From positions 1-20,807 of the forward strand of contig JBBBWG010033563.1 in the NCBI GenBank assembly GCA_037176905.1: 20,807 nt of DNA. Direction: 5' to 3'. Origin of the DNA: Azolla pinnata (Eukaryota; Streptophyta; Polypodiopsida; Salviniales; Salviniaceae). Below the pieces are notes generated by a model that was given only the letters and a program-made list of their open reading frames with translations, did no database searches and was not told where the DNA came from. Below, in pieces: positions 11,001 to 19,738 of the stretch; position 1 is the stretch's first letter, and each line of letters begins with the position of its first letter. The translations under genes were made by a program, and so were the position numbers.

Positions 11001-14000
11001 ACATATCACTCCTTTTGTTGACCATACAAGTAAGTTTCCATCAGAAAATTCGGGAAGGGGTTATGATATTATTTAGCTGCATTTTGCTGTGGGTATAGGC
11101 CTATGTAACCCCTCTAATTGACAAATCAAGCTCATTATTATCCTTGTCGTAGATTGGTCCATTTGTAAATCTTTTTAAGATAAAAATACCGTCTAATTGT
11201 ACTCATTCTGGTTTGTTCTTATATATGAAAGGTTTTTACTCTGCAATCTGGTTCATTCTAAGACCATTTTGGCACCTGAAGAGATGTTCTTGTATCTTCT
11301 ACATCCATTAATATACTTCTTGTTAAGGAATAAAGAGTAACCCAAAAACTAATACCTGAAGCAAAAATCAAGAAAATCAGCAATGCTACTCAACACATGG
11401 GGCGATTCCTTATACTGGATAGCTAGCTTCAACATTTTATTAGCTCGTTCATTAATGACGTTTGCATGGTCGCTAAATGAGAGAATCTTCATCTCGGCTA
11501 CCACTGCTGTTGCTAAAACAAATTCCCATAACTTCCTTCTATCCTTTTCAAGGTCATCACAAGAATCTGCAGAAGTGATATTCAGTGTCAGAAACCATTA
11601 TAGTGAAAAGCATTTGTAGAAACTCAATAAGCAAGTTGGCACACCTTGGGTTGTCGATAGCCACATATCTATGCATTTGATAAATTCCCATGCTAGAGAG
11701 TTCTTGTGATTTTCAAAACGAATTAAAAATGGATAGCACTTCAATGCAGCCCAAGTAGAAACAGGCTCATTTTTTGCAACAACATTTGCATTAAGGCCTT
11801 CCATGGTATTTTCAAGTATAGACATAACGTAACAAATGAGCGTCTGACATTGACTAGCTTCAAGGGTAGCACTCTGTAGGGATTTTCCAACCTTTTCAAA
11901 AAACTTCACCATCAGACTAAGAACATCCTCAGATTGCATTACAATAAAGTTGTTAAAAGTCCTGTATAAAACCACTGGTTAGCAAAAAATTATGATTCCC
12001 TCTGTGCCAAACAGAATCAAGAGAACCTGAGAAGATAGGGCACAAACGCCTGGATGATCAAACTATCTTGTTCCAGCAACCCTTGTACAAAATACGAAAG
12101 ACTGAAAGAAAAAGGCAGAAATGACTTAAACAAGACATTTTCATCCTTTAACATAACAAATACATGGTACACCATCAACATATCTGCTTACCTCGAATAG
12201 TCTGGGCAATTCCAGATCATTGACCATGTACAAGCGCGTGAAATAATAGCACCTGGACCAATACTTGCTCCAAAAACTTCGCCATGACTTTTTATAAGTG
12301 CCAAAGTCAATCTTATGATTTGAAAATGTAGTTCAGATTGGGGCTTTCTGGTTGTGTTGGATTCGATTGAGACTGATGAAGATGCAGGCTCCTCAAAGTA
12401 AGATTGCAAGAGCTTATGGCAGAGATGAAATACTGGATCAAAATCTACACCACCAAAATCAGATGTACCCGATCAATGACATAACTTGCTTGTAAATACA
12501 GATATACCCTCCATTTCTTCCCTTTCCTTATTTAAAGTTAAGGTTCCTTAGATATAGATTGCAAACATTTTAAGCTACACATGTATAGCCAAATCGAGAT
12601 CTATGTCTCCGGCATTATCAATTTTGCTCTACAAAGATGATATGGGAAAAGGATGTGAGTTCAAATTCTGCTAGAAAACAAAAATTTCTTCACATCCTGA
12701 CAAAATGTGAACCCTATATCAGCTCACTTCTTTAATTGAATCTTCCAAGCAAGAAGCCCTCGAGATACAATATATATAATTTTTCCACAGTTTAGAAAGC
12801 TTCAAACCCACCATTGACTTGTTTTCCATTTCTAAATTCGAGCAAATTGTTGAGTAATGAGAGCACGATCAACAGTTTCTCCTGGTAACCATCCGTCTCC
12901 TTTGAGATGTGATGGAATTCATTCAAGGGTTTCTCGTTTGGTAATACCCCATCGCCAAAATCTTCAGCAATGCCAAGCTCTCCATTTCTCTCACCCTTCC
13001 CTGCCATATTTCCATCCGGACTTTCTAGAAGGCTGTTCATCTCTTCCAACAAATATGCATAAAGAAGTGACAGCTTCTTCCTATCAAGGTCCTTACAAAG
13101 CCGGGAAAATGTCTCTGAAAGAACCTCGGACATAATCTTGCCACCTAACATAAAATGAATGGCAATAGGATCCAATTTCATAAATTTATAACACATAAAA
13201 CGCCCAACTTGATTATCAGTATGGAGATGCACAATTAAAAGCTTTCCTACCTGGATCCTTCTTCCTCACCAGCTTGAAAGTTGAATCATCCAAGAAAAGC
13301 CGCAACATCTGTTCAGCTCGAGAGTGCAAGGTGGATCCTGGTCCTTTTAATGTTTGCCAGAGCAAAGAGCTGCAGCTGCTGACATTTTCCTCATCTGCGG
13401 CTTCCACAAACAACTTCCGTATGCCTGCGAATAACATGTCAAGAAATCATATCAGTAAATTGAGGAGAAAAATTAAAAAACGTAATTTTAAGAAAAGGAA
13501 ACATAACTCCGATGCTTATGGGAACAGAGCTACGAAAAATGTTTTCACTTAAACTTGACAGTGGTCCTCGATAGACACGCACCTTTTACAAGTTGCTCTA
13601 AAGAAGCATTCCTAAGTAAATATGCGACAGCTTCTGCTGTGAAGTCTTGGATGTAGAGTGATCCATAATTTCGCAGCCTTCTTGTAGCCCTAGAAAAAGA
13701 TATACAAGGATTATCCACACCCAATCTCACAACGAAGGCAATACAGATGCTAGGAAAAAATATAAATCGATGGGACTTACTTCAGAACACCATTGATGTC
13801 TTTGCAGAGAAGATTTTGCAGGTACTTAAAAATATAAGAAATTGATGTGAAGACCTGCAGATTTGCAAGAGAGGGACAATTTATGAGCAATAAATTGTGA
13901 GTCTTTGTTTTGAGTTCCAGACGGCCAACATCCTAAGACATATAATGTTTATACATCACGTTTTGTTAAGTGTTTCAACCTAGAATAGTAACAGAAAATA

Positions 14001-16194
14001 CAAGCACATTTGAGTTTCGCGTTCATGTTCGACAATGTTCAACAAACAAAATTACAGACAAAATATCTTACAGAGTAAAATAGATATATGTGGGGAATAC
14101 TGTGAGAAATTTCAATGATAGAGCAAGAGAGAGAGGAAGTGCAAAAAAGAAGTGTGGTATCGATCGAAATAAAGCTCAAATGAAGATGAGGGATATGTCA
14201 CCAAATCACATTCACTTTATCAAGGTGATGCCTGATTGCCACCTGCAGATTTTCAAGTCTAAAATACAATATTTTCAAGAAAAGTTTTGGACCTATGGAT
14301 CATATGCATTCCTTCAAAAACCCTTTTAGGTAGACCACATAACTTCGATTAAGACCAAAATGGTAACACGACTCGATAGAGAACTAAATTACGTTACTAA
14401 CCTGCTCAATAACTTCTGGTTCCTGATCTCCTCCAGATTTAAAAAGAGCCACACAACCTTTGAAAAACTTTGGAATAAAACTGTGAATAAATAAAAACAG
14501 CAAAGATGATCTAGTTGTTAACACAATCCTTTTCTTTTGATTTTCTTAAATGGACCTTGTTGCAAGCTTGAACTGCTACACTACTGTATATTTTATAAAT
14601 ATCTGTGATAATATCTAAATTTATGTATATACACTCACGGGATGAAATCCGCCCTCAGATCTCGAGATATGATTGCCATTAGACTGCGAAGAAGATATAC
14701 AAAAAGCTGGTGAGTTTTTACTTATAGATCCTATTTCTGATCCTACCACTGATCTAAAATATCTGTACCTTAATATCGGAGGCAATGAGTGAATGGCACT
14801 CAGCTTCAAATTGGAAAGCAAGGTGCCAATTATCTTCTCCTTGTGCAATACTAGCTGTGGCAATGTTTGAACGATCGGCAGAAGTGTTTCATATACTGTT
14901 GTGAATTCAATGGCACTATTTAACTCCTGAGAGGAAAGCATAAGCAGCGGATTTCGTTTTTAAAAACATTTTTTGGCCTCTCTCTCTCTCTCTATATATA
15001 TATATATGTATGATATATTTAAATATGCACATTTGTATGTATGTATATATTTAAATACACACATTTGTATGTATGTATATGTATTTAAATATACATATAC
15101 GGAAATGTGTGTATGTATATGCATGCATTACGTTACTGATTAGGAATCTCGAATAACCCACAAAACATGATTACAACATTGTTTACATGTCACATCCACA
15201 CAACACAGACACATATCACATGCAAACAACATACATGCATGTGACATACTCGCATTCAATATGGCAAACATTAACATTACACATTCATGTGGAGCAATCC
15301 TATTGGATATTCAAAGCAATACACCTCGATTACCAATTACTCCAGCAATAACATCAAATATCAGATTTAATGAACCCTGCATGTGACATACATGCATGCA
15401 TTATGTTCTGCATTAACGTCAAACATACATAGATGCATACATTGTACGGGATTCAAATTTGATTTTCAAGTCCAGTTTCAAATGACTCGAGCAATGACAT
15501 TAAACCGCAGACTTATGATAAACACACATGCATTGTAACGTACGTCAATGTTATGGACACATAGGTACAAACGTGTGGATCAATCATATTGGACGTTCAA
15601 GCAAATCCATGTCAATTTCAAATGGTCGAGCAAAATCATTAAACCTCACACTTACATTACATGTGACGCACACGTATAAATCACGGCCCACATCAACATT
15701 ATGCATACATAGGTACATACGTGTCAAGTAATCTTATTGGATGCTCAAGCAAAAAGTGCCAATTTTATATGAATCAAGCAAAACCTCGGACTCACCCTCC
15801 AAGCCACCAACGACTCGTGGAAGAAAGAGCTTCCAGCGGTTGGTTCCAACTTCACAGGGACCAAGCTCCGGAACACATCGATGTCCACCTCTTCCACTCG
15901 TTGAGAGAAGCTCTTGAACTAGCATGAATCCAAATCCATTGGAACCGGTTTGGGAAACACGGGGGGGAAAGCAACAGATTAGCAACGATGCAACAACAAA
16001 AAAAAAACTAAGCTCCCGGATCGATCGACGAGCAAAATTCGAGACCCAAAATAAAGGAAACCAATGACCGGATAAGATTTTTCTTCCGTTTTTTTTTTCC
16101 GCAGAAGCAAGAAAAGGGAACAGGGATACATTACCACGAAGCGCTTGTGTCCTTGGCCTTTGTTGAGGCCTTTGATCGGGCGCTGTGGCGCCAT
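1767..16194 (-). CDS. UTP20: UTP20, U3 snoRNP / SSU processome HEAT-repeat scaffold protein, 30 exons
   Basis: UTP20 (DRIM family) is a nucleolar scaffold of the small-subunit processome, needed for 18S pre-rRNA cleavage. Exons in transcript order: 16135-16194, 15796-15918, 14769-14926, 14639-14683, 14402-14480, 13781-13854, 13583-13689, 13251-13424, 12812-13144, 12192-12444, 12027-12101, 11645-11961, 11356-11566, 10448-10736, 10025-10367, 9747-9909, 9439-9579, 9090-9351, 8174-9015, 7954-8090, 7130-7314, 6643-7035, 6362-6487, 6194-6259, 4274-6090, 3704-3983, 3392-3622, 2584-3147, 2271-2406, 1767-2014. All introns are GT-AG and every junction keeps phase, giving about 2743 residues; yeast, human and plant UTP20 are about 2500-2800. 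The start is the first ATG, in strong context (GCCATGG). As I remember plant UTP20, recognisable blocks include the N-terminal SLNK..GxKRF-like start, LLPIVQTLPQ (exon 3), the AEAVAYLLRNA segment (exon 7), QQLW (exon 26), LWEPVC and HMWIR (exon 28). No break is seen, so the gene looks functional. Uncertain points are the acceptors of exons 16, 17 and 29 and the donor of exon 15. Confidence 0.95.
2403..2408 (-). promoter_or_regulatory. NAGNAG tandem acceptor at UTP20 exon 29
   Basis: The transcript reads CAGCAG before ATGACAGCC. Splicing after the first CAG adds one Gln; splicing after the second omits it. The frame is kept either way. Confidence 0.65.
4274..6090 (-). other. UTP20: UTP20 exon 25, unusually long 1817-nt exon with acidic loop
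   Basis: This exon encodes about residues 1653-2258, over a fifth of the protein, while most other exons are 60-350 nt. It starts GTLIRIFKPLF after a TGATCAG acceptor and ends with two bases of a split Ser codon before a GTCTGT donor. Its helical repeats are interrupted at about residues 1740-1785 by an Asp/Glu-rich, probably disordered stretch (CGEIEKEVDGDVEMSNAKDD). Plant UTP20 proteins often vary in length here, by my recollection. The rest is Leu-rich HEAT-like sequence, for example LLFPLPSV-type and LLKHAKGVNISEEQIRIIL segments. No internal stop occurs. Confidence 0.85.
7315..7953 (-). other. UTP20 intron 20 (639 nt)
   Basis: This is a very AT-rich intron with donor GCAG|GTTGTT and acceptor TTTCACAG. 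It is mostly A/T homopolymer-rich unique sequence with TTTACTG-type short repeats near 7540-7595. No coding or RNA feature was recognised. Confidence 0.7.
8174..10367 (-). other. UTP20: UTP20 exons 15-19, central DRIM-type HEAT region
   Basis: This part encodes about residues 767-1350. It contains the stretch that I recall being best conserved across UTP20/DRIM proteins (Pfam DRIM family, from memory). Visible blocks are FRLLWDAALDCLAGLL and VWEAFVRHL in exon 15, RHLVPLFLIFVG in exon 16, RKDWKVVLKEWL and ALECVLNWKDSYLIPY in exons 17-18, and VVLSFLSRLDRHEL at the start of exon 19. The repeated amphipathic helix pairs fit HEAT repeats. Intron 14 is only 80 nt (10368-10447). It was placed because the unspliced frame hits a stop, and because the donor after GAGAGT and the acceptor CAAG restore phase 0. 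Confidence 0.85.
10001..10030 (-). promoter_or_regulatory. Tandemly duplicated 5' splice site at UTP20 exon 15
   Basis: Two 15-bp units stand head to tail (plus strand GAAACATACTTATAT and GAAACATACTTATAG). On the transcript each carries ATAA|GTATGTTTC, so exon 15 can end at 10025 or 10010. Both leave the same phase and differ by five codons (SMFHI). Confidence 0.7.
10737..11355 (-). other. UTP20 intron 13 (619 nt)
   Basis: The donor is TTCAG|GTATTAG and the acceptor TGTATTCAG. I searched the unusually large interval for a missing exon. Joining exons 13 and 14 directly keeps phase (a split Arg codon), and no conserved UTP20 segment was recognisable inside. Confidence 0.7.
12445..12811 (-). 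other. UTP20 intron 9 (367 nt)
   Basis: The donor is AATG|GTGGGT and the acceptor GGTGTAG. The intron is AT-rich and unique in appearance; nothing else was recognised. Confidence 0.7.
13855..14401 (-). other. UTP20 intron 5 (547 nt)
   Basis: This intron lies between exon 5 (CAG|GTTAGT) and exon 6 (CTGCAG). It is AT-rich. A small plus-strand open frame at 14090-14329 has no recognisable similarity and is taken as chance. No structural RNA or repeat was seen. Confidence 0.7.
14978..15110 (+). repeat. (CT)n(TA)n microsatellite and 32-bp AT-rich duplication in UTP20 intron 2
   Basis: A CT run followed by a TA run occupies about 14978-15007. Next come two copies of a 32-bp unit built on ATTTAAATA, CACATTTG and TATGTATGTATAT (CACATTTG at 15028 and 15060). 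A further ATTTAAATATACATATAC follows. The block is close to the intron's 3' splice site in transcript terms. Confidence 0.85.
15156..15780 (+). repeat. ~145-bp imperfect minisatellite in UTP20 intron 2
   Basis: The anchor TATTGGA..TTCAA..(A)GCAA recurs at 15301, 15445 (degenerate), 15587 and 15735, spacings of 144, 142 and 148. Downstream of each full anchor the same order follows: CAATTTCAAATG-like, TCGAGCAA-like, ACATTAAACC-like, CATGTGAC, CATACATAGGTAC. A partial copy precedes 15301. The last copy stops about 15 nt before the intron donor at 15795. Confidence 0.75.
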
Positions 16195-16560
16195 GGCTGA
16201 GGGCTTGAAACACAGGAACAAGCGCGAGGTTTTAGGTTTATGTGCGAATTAGGGCAGATTTACAGAAGTGGCCAATTTTCTCCCTTTCTTTCTTGGTTTC
16301 TTTTGTTCTTCATTTTCGGGGGGGGAAAAAACACTCCAAATACTGAAGTGTTTGTTGAAAAAAGAATTGGATCAATTCAGTGTTTCAGGAGGACCTCTTG
16401 TGGCTCTAAAATCGGTTCGATCGTGCTTCGCAAGAAACATTGCGATCAAAACCAATCGTTCGTATAATGTTTTGATCGATTAATGGCACTGTTAATGTCC
16501 CAAACCATCGCATACTGACTCAGGCATCCGATGCTATATGAAAACGAAGCACGCGTTTGT
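16195..16560 (-). promoter_or_regulatory. Presumed UTP20 promoter and 5' UTR region
   Basis: This is the sequence immediately upstream of the UTP20 start. I see no clear TATA box. Within about 60 nt of the ATG the minus strand has GCCCTAATTCG and AAACCTAAAACC, weakly like the telo-box (AAACCCTAA) often found in plant ribosome-biogenesis promoters. A poly-G run lies at 16319-16326. The transcription start cannot be placed from sequence. Confidence 0.35.
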
Positions 16561-17080
16561 TTGGATTGTGAATGGGCGTTCTCTTTTAAGCTCGAAATCA
16601 TCGCGGCAAATACTGTCATGGGGCACACTTTTGCTCTTGACCCACTTGGTGCATTTGATCGTTGGCCGTGAGAATATGGTTCTAGGATGTTATGGGTTTT
16701 CTTTAAAGGTTCGTCGAACTCCATACCCCACTTTTGGAATGGCTCCAATGGTAGAAGATGTTAGCATGGCATTCGAGCAGGTTTGGTCGGGCGGCCACCT
16801 GCTTCATTGACGAACCTCGCACTCCTGAGTGCACTACTTATGAGCATCTTTCTTGCATCTGTATGCAACCATAGGCCGCTTTTTGCCATGTCATTCGGAA
16901 GTCGACGATTGCTCATGATCTCGGTTCGCTCAACTCTCCCATGGTAGGAAAAAAGATAATTGACGATCGCATGTTGCACTAGACGACATCGAGTTTCAAA
17001 GTCCTGTAGTAGCAATGACCACCGAGCCAGTTCTCATGTGAGTGGCACCTTCAATCCAAGGTATAGGGTGTCAAATGACG
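16560..17080 (-). mobile_element. Ty3/gypsy LTR-retrotransposon fossil (RNase H end and integrase N-part)
   Basis: Minus-strand translation shows short matches to plant gypsy polyproteins, in the expected order. They are ARWSLLLQDFE (end of RNase H), a GLW..T..DARK segment with GRPTKPARMP (zinc-binding part of integrase and the linker after it), and EPFQKWGMEF (start of the integrase core). The remains are broken, with several interruptions. No LTRs, gag or protease were found nearby, so this is an old internal fragment. The copy ends close to the UTP20 promoter. Confidence 0.75.
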
Positions 17081-17200
17081 AATACCAAGGATATGAATGC
17101 AGAAAAATCGTCATTTTCGATCAAGTTAAATCTTTTTAATCGTGGCATCAAACGTATGGTCTAGTCCTCGAGTGTCGTCAATGACAAATTTTTTTAAATT
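17080..17200. other. Junction between the two retroelement fossils
   Basis: This AT-rich stretch between the gypsy-like and copia-like remains has no recognisable motif. It may be eroded retroelement sequence or the insertion boundary. Confidence 0.35.
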
Positions 17201-17500
17201 TAAAACACGATCCTAGGAAGAAAAAAACGATAATGCTTGGATCTCAATGTGCTTTGACATTGGATGGTGGAATGAAAAATGTTTTCGGAAAAGATCGGAT
17301 CCTGACCACAATTGGGGTTGACTTTGTGTCGAATTGTTACAATGTGATTACTAAGTTGATCAAGCCAGAATGCTTCTTTAGCTGCATGGGATTGTAGCTG
17401 CATGTTTTGGTTATTCACATTCCATTCGCACTTTACGACGGTCCAATAATTCGACATTCTCACAACAAGCCAATCGGTATTATCACCCGTGATTCCTTAG
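17200..17500 (-). mobile_element. Probable Ty1/copia LTR-retrotransposon fossil (RNase H end)
   Basis: The minus strand encodes SHAAKEAFWLDQL, typical of the copia RNase H region (AAKEA.WL..L), followed at the usual distance by a SKHIEIQ-like segment. It is broken, short and old, with no LTRs seen. It sits beside the gypsy fossil in the same orientation. The assignment rests on two short motifs only. Confidence 0.45.
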
Positions 17501-17786
17501 AAAACGATATAGATATGCATGAATAGGAAGTGGATGCCAATGAAAACTTTGTGGTGTCAAATTCCGTGGCACGATGCACCAGGAAGCTCGATAGAAAAAG
17601 AAAGTGCCTGATAAAGCTCAACTGAAGAATCATCGACATGGCGAGATTGTCGGGCTCGACAGGCCAATAAAATCGACGATCACGACGATGATATGGCTCG
17701 TACAGCGCGAGGACCGACTGTAATGAATGCCGCGATTGCAATAGAGAAAAAAAAAATAAGGAGGTGGTTGTGAAACAGTGGTTACT

Positions 17787-17884
17787 GCAGTTGTCAGAAG
17801 AAGATGTCGAGTGCTGTTGTGAAGGAATCGAGTCAGCAGTTGTCAGAAGAAGATGTCGACTGCTGTTGTGAAGGAATCGAGTCA
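17787..17884 (+). repeat. 49-bp perfect-but-one tandem duplication
   Basis: Units 17787-17835 and 17836-17884 start GCAGTTGTCAGAAGAAGATG and differ at one base (GTCGAG versus GTCGAC). The near identity implies a recent duplication. 49 is not a multiple of three, so any reading frame crossing it reads the two copies differently. Confidence 0.95.
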
Positions 17885-18258
17885 GCGCCGATTGTAGCCC
17901 TCTTTATGGGAGGAGAGAAGGCGGTGGACGAAGTGTTACATCGATCGGCAAGACCTCCATCGGAAGTTCGTCAACTCGCTTCGAACTGTTCTGTTGTTTT
18001 TTCCAGAAAAAGCGAAATCGGGATTGGGCCAGATGCTCCGCTGGCCATGAGGAGGTTAGGTGAAGCAATCAATCAACACGAGAATGATTCAAGTCTACAC
18101 TTCAGCGAGATACGCTCGATTCTTCTCAAACACAAGATGTCATCCTCGTCGGACGATGCTCGAACATCTGCAAGTCTCCCAAATAGCTCTGCCAATTTCG
18201 CAGATCGCCTAGAACGACTCGGAGAGGTTTCAGCTCTGAACTCGGGGGGTAGATCACA
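17804..18258 (+). CDS. Unrecognised open reading frame, possible exon or gene fragment
   Basis: An open frame starts at an ATG inside the first 49-bp unit and stays open through normal-complexity sequence to about 18258. It then enters the GCATGC and CAT/CAC low-complexity DNA, where openness means nothing; the formal stop is at 18721. The first 150 residues look protein-like: hydrophilic, Ser-rich, with EIRSILLKHKMSSSSDD and FADRLERLGEV segments suggesting helices. I recognise no domain. Possible exon borders exist: acceptor-like TTACTGCAG before 17791 and CAGCAG before 17840, and donor-like GGGG|GTAGAT near 18250. It could be a real host exon, a captured gene fragment or chance. Its base composition is more GC-balanced than the retroelement remains to its left. 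Confidence 0.3.
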
Positions 18259-18425
18259 TGTGGGCGAATGTGTGCATGCATACATGCACGTGTACCATGC
18301 GTGTGTAGGCATGCGTATGGTGCATGGGCATGCATGTGTGTGTATGTGCACGTGGCCATGGTCATGGGCATATGCATGTATGTGCTCGTGCATGGGCATG
18401 CGCATGCATGCATATGTGCATCATC
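18258..18425. repeat. GCATGC/TGTG-rich alternating purine-pyrimidine block
   Basis: This block is dominated by TGCATG, GCATGC, TGTGTG and ACGTG steps with long alternating purine/pyrimidine stretches and many small palindromes. It ends exactly where the CAT/CAC array begins. Such sequence is prone to Z-DNA and cruciform formation. Confidence 0.75.
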
Positions 18426-19322
18426 ACCATCGCCGACATCACCATCACCACCATCATCATCATCGCCGCCACGACCACCATCATCACCATGGCCATCACC
18501 ACCCTCACCATCATCATCACCCTCACCATCACCATCACCACCATCATCATCCTCACCATCATCATCCTCACCATCACCATCACCACCATCACCACCATCA
18601 CCACCATGACCATTATGACCATCCCCACCATCACCATCTACCACCGTCATCATCATCACCTCCGCCACCACCACCACCATTGTCACCATCATCACCACAC
18701 ATGCATGCATGCGTGGCATGATGGGCATGTGCCGTCTGCCCACCACCACCATAACCACCACCATCACCATCACCGCCACGGCCATCATCACCACCGGCAC
18801 CGTCACCATCATGATCATCACCATCACCATCACCACCATCATCACCATCACCACCACCACCATCACCATCACCACCACCACTATCATCACCACCAGCACC
18901 GCCGCCATCATCATCATCACCATCACCACCACCACCATCATCATCACCACCACCACCACCACCACCATCATGACCAACAGCACCATCACCATCACCATCA
19001 CCACCACCACCACCATCACCATCACTATCACCACAATCATCATCATCACCACCATCACCATCACCATCATCACCATAATCATCACCATCACCACCATCAT
19101 CATCACCACCACCGCCACCACCATCATCATCACCAACATCATCATCACCATGACCATCACCATCATTATCAGCACGCGATCGTCATCATCACGATAATCA
19201 TCACCACCACCATCACCACCATCACCACCATCAGCATCATCAGCACCATCAGCATCATCAGCATCATCAGCATCATCAGCACCATCAACATCATCACCAC
19301 CACCATCACCACCACCATCATC
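18419..19322 (+). repeat. ~900-bp CAT/CAC (ATC/ACC) triplet array
   Basis: Nearly the whole segment is made of CAT and CAC triplets with rare CGC, GAC and CAG variants, and a CAGCATCAT sub-array at 19230-19285. G is almost absent from the plus strand. All three plus frames remain open by composition (poly-His, Ile/Thr, Ser/Pro). A 40-base island at about 18700-18740, with ACATGCATGCATGCG and TGCCGTCTGCC, interrupts it and resembles the GCATGC block to the left. Runs such as CCACCACCACCACC (near 18946-18966) make two-tier G-quadruplexes possible on the minus strand. Confidence 0.9.
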
Positions 19323-19738
19323 ATCTTCGTCTTCTTCTTCTTCTTCTTCCTTCGTCTTCTTCTTCTTCTTCTTCCTTCGTGCTCGCTCTGTTTCGCAGCG
19401 ATGGCAGCTCGCAGTGTGGACGCATTTAATGCCGCCCCTTCTCTGTTGACAGAGACAGCAGCAGGGCGCCATGGGGAACTTCAAAGCGCCTTTCTTTCCT
19501 CGCCCTCCATCGCTGCTTCAGCGTCAGCAGCTTCAGCTCCAGCTTCAGCTTCTCCTTCTCCTTCTCCTTCCACTGGCTATGGCGATGGCGATGGCGATGG
19601 CGATGGCGATGCTAGGGGCTCCACAAACAGTCTGCAAACCCTAATCTCCCTCCTCCTCCACGAACCAGAGTCGGAGGACTGCACCTGCTTCTTCCTCGCG
19701 GACCAGAAGCCATTCTTTCTGCTTCTTGCTCCTCCGCC
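19323..19738 (+). promoter_or_regulatory. Pyrimidine-rich leader of the ABCG gene
   Basis: CTT/TCT runs (19325-19380) resemble plant Y-patch or CT-rich leader sequence. No TATA box is seen. Further short repeats follow: CTTCAGC repeats near 19515-19550, TCTCCT near 19550-19570 and a GGCGAT hexamer run at 19578-19611. Several ATGs (19401, 19471 and those in the hexamer run) precede the chosen start out of frame with it, so transcription may begin downstream of them. Confidence 0.5.
19578..19611 (+). repeat. (GGCGAT)n hexanucleotide run in the ABCG leader
   Basis: Five tandem copies of GGCGAT, a likely polymorphic microsatellite. Confidence 0.85.

Larger units (their letters stand above)
14927..15795 (-). 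other. UTP20 intron 2, the largest intron, repeat-filled
   Basis: This 869-nt intron lies between exon 2 (donor AGG|GTGAGT) and exon 3 (acceptor TCTCAG). Most of its length is made of three repeat types: a CT/TA microsatellite, a 32-bp AT-rich duplication and a ~145-bp minisatellite. No snoRNA box C/D pair was recognised. Confidence 0.85.

Noticed and set aside
13274-13552. Plus-strand open frame rich in Lys/Arg
   Set aside because: It is an antisense shadow of UTP20 exon 8 running into intron 7.
14090-14329. 79-codon plus-strand frame in UTP20 intron 5
   Set aside because: It is short, antisense to the gene and has no recognisable domain; consistent with chance.
15528-15927. Two small plus-strand frames over the UTP20 intron 2 minisatellite and exon 2
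   Set aside because: One lies in repeat sequence and the other is antisense to exon 2.
16192-16221. Longer N-terminus for UTP20 starting upstream of 16194
   Set aside because: The upstream in-frame codon is TTG. The first ATG, at 16194, is in strong context and gives an N-terminus like other plant UTP20 proteins.
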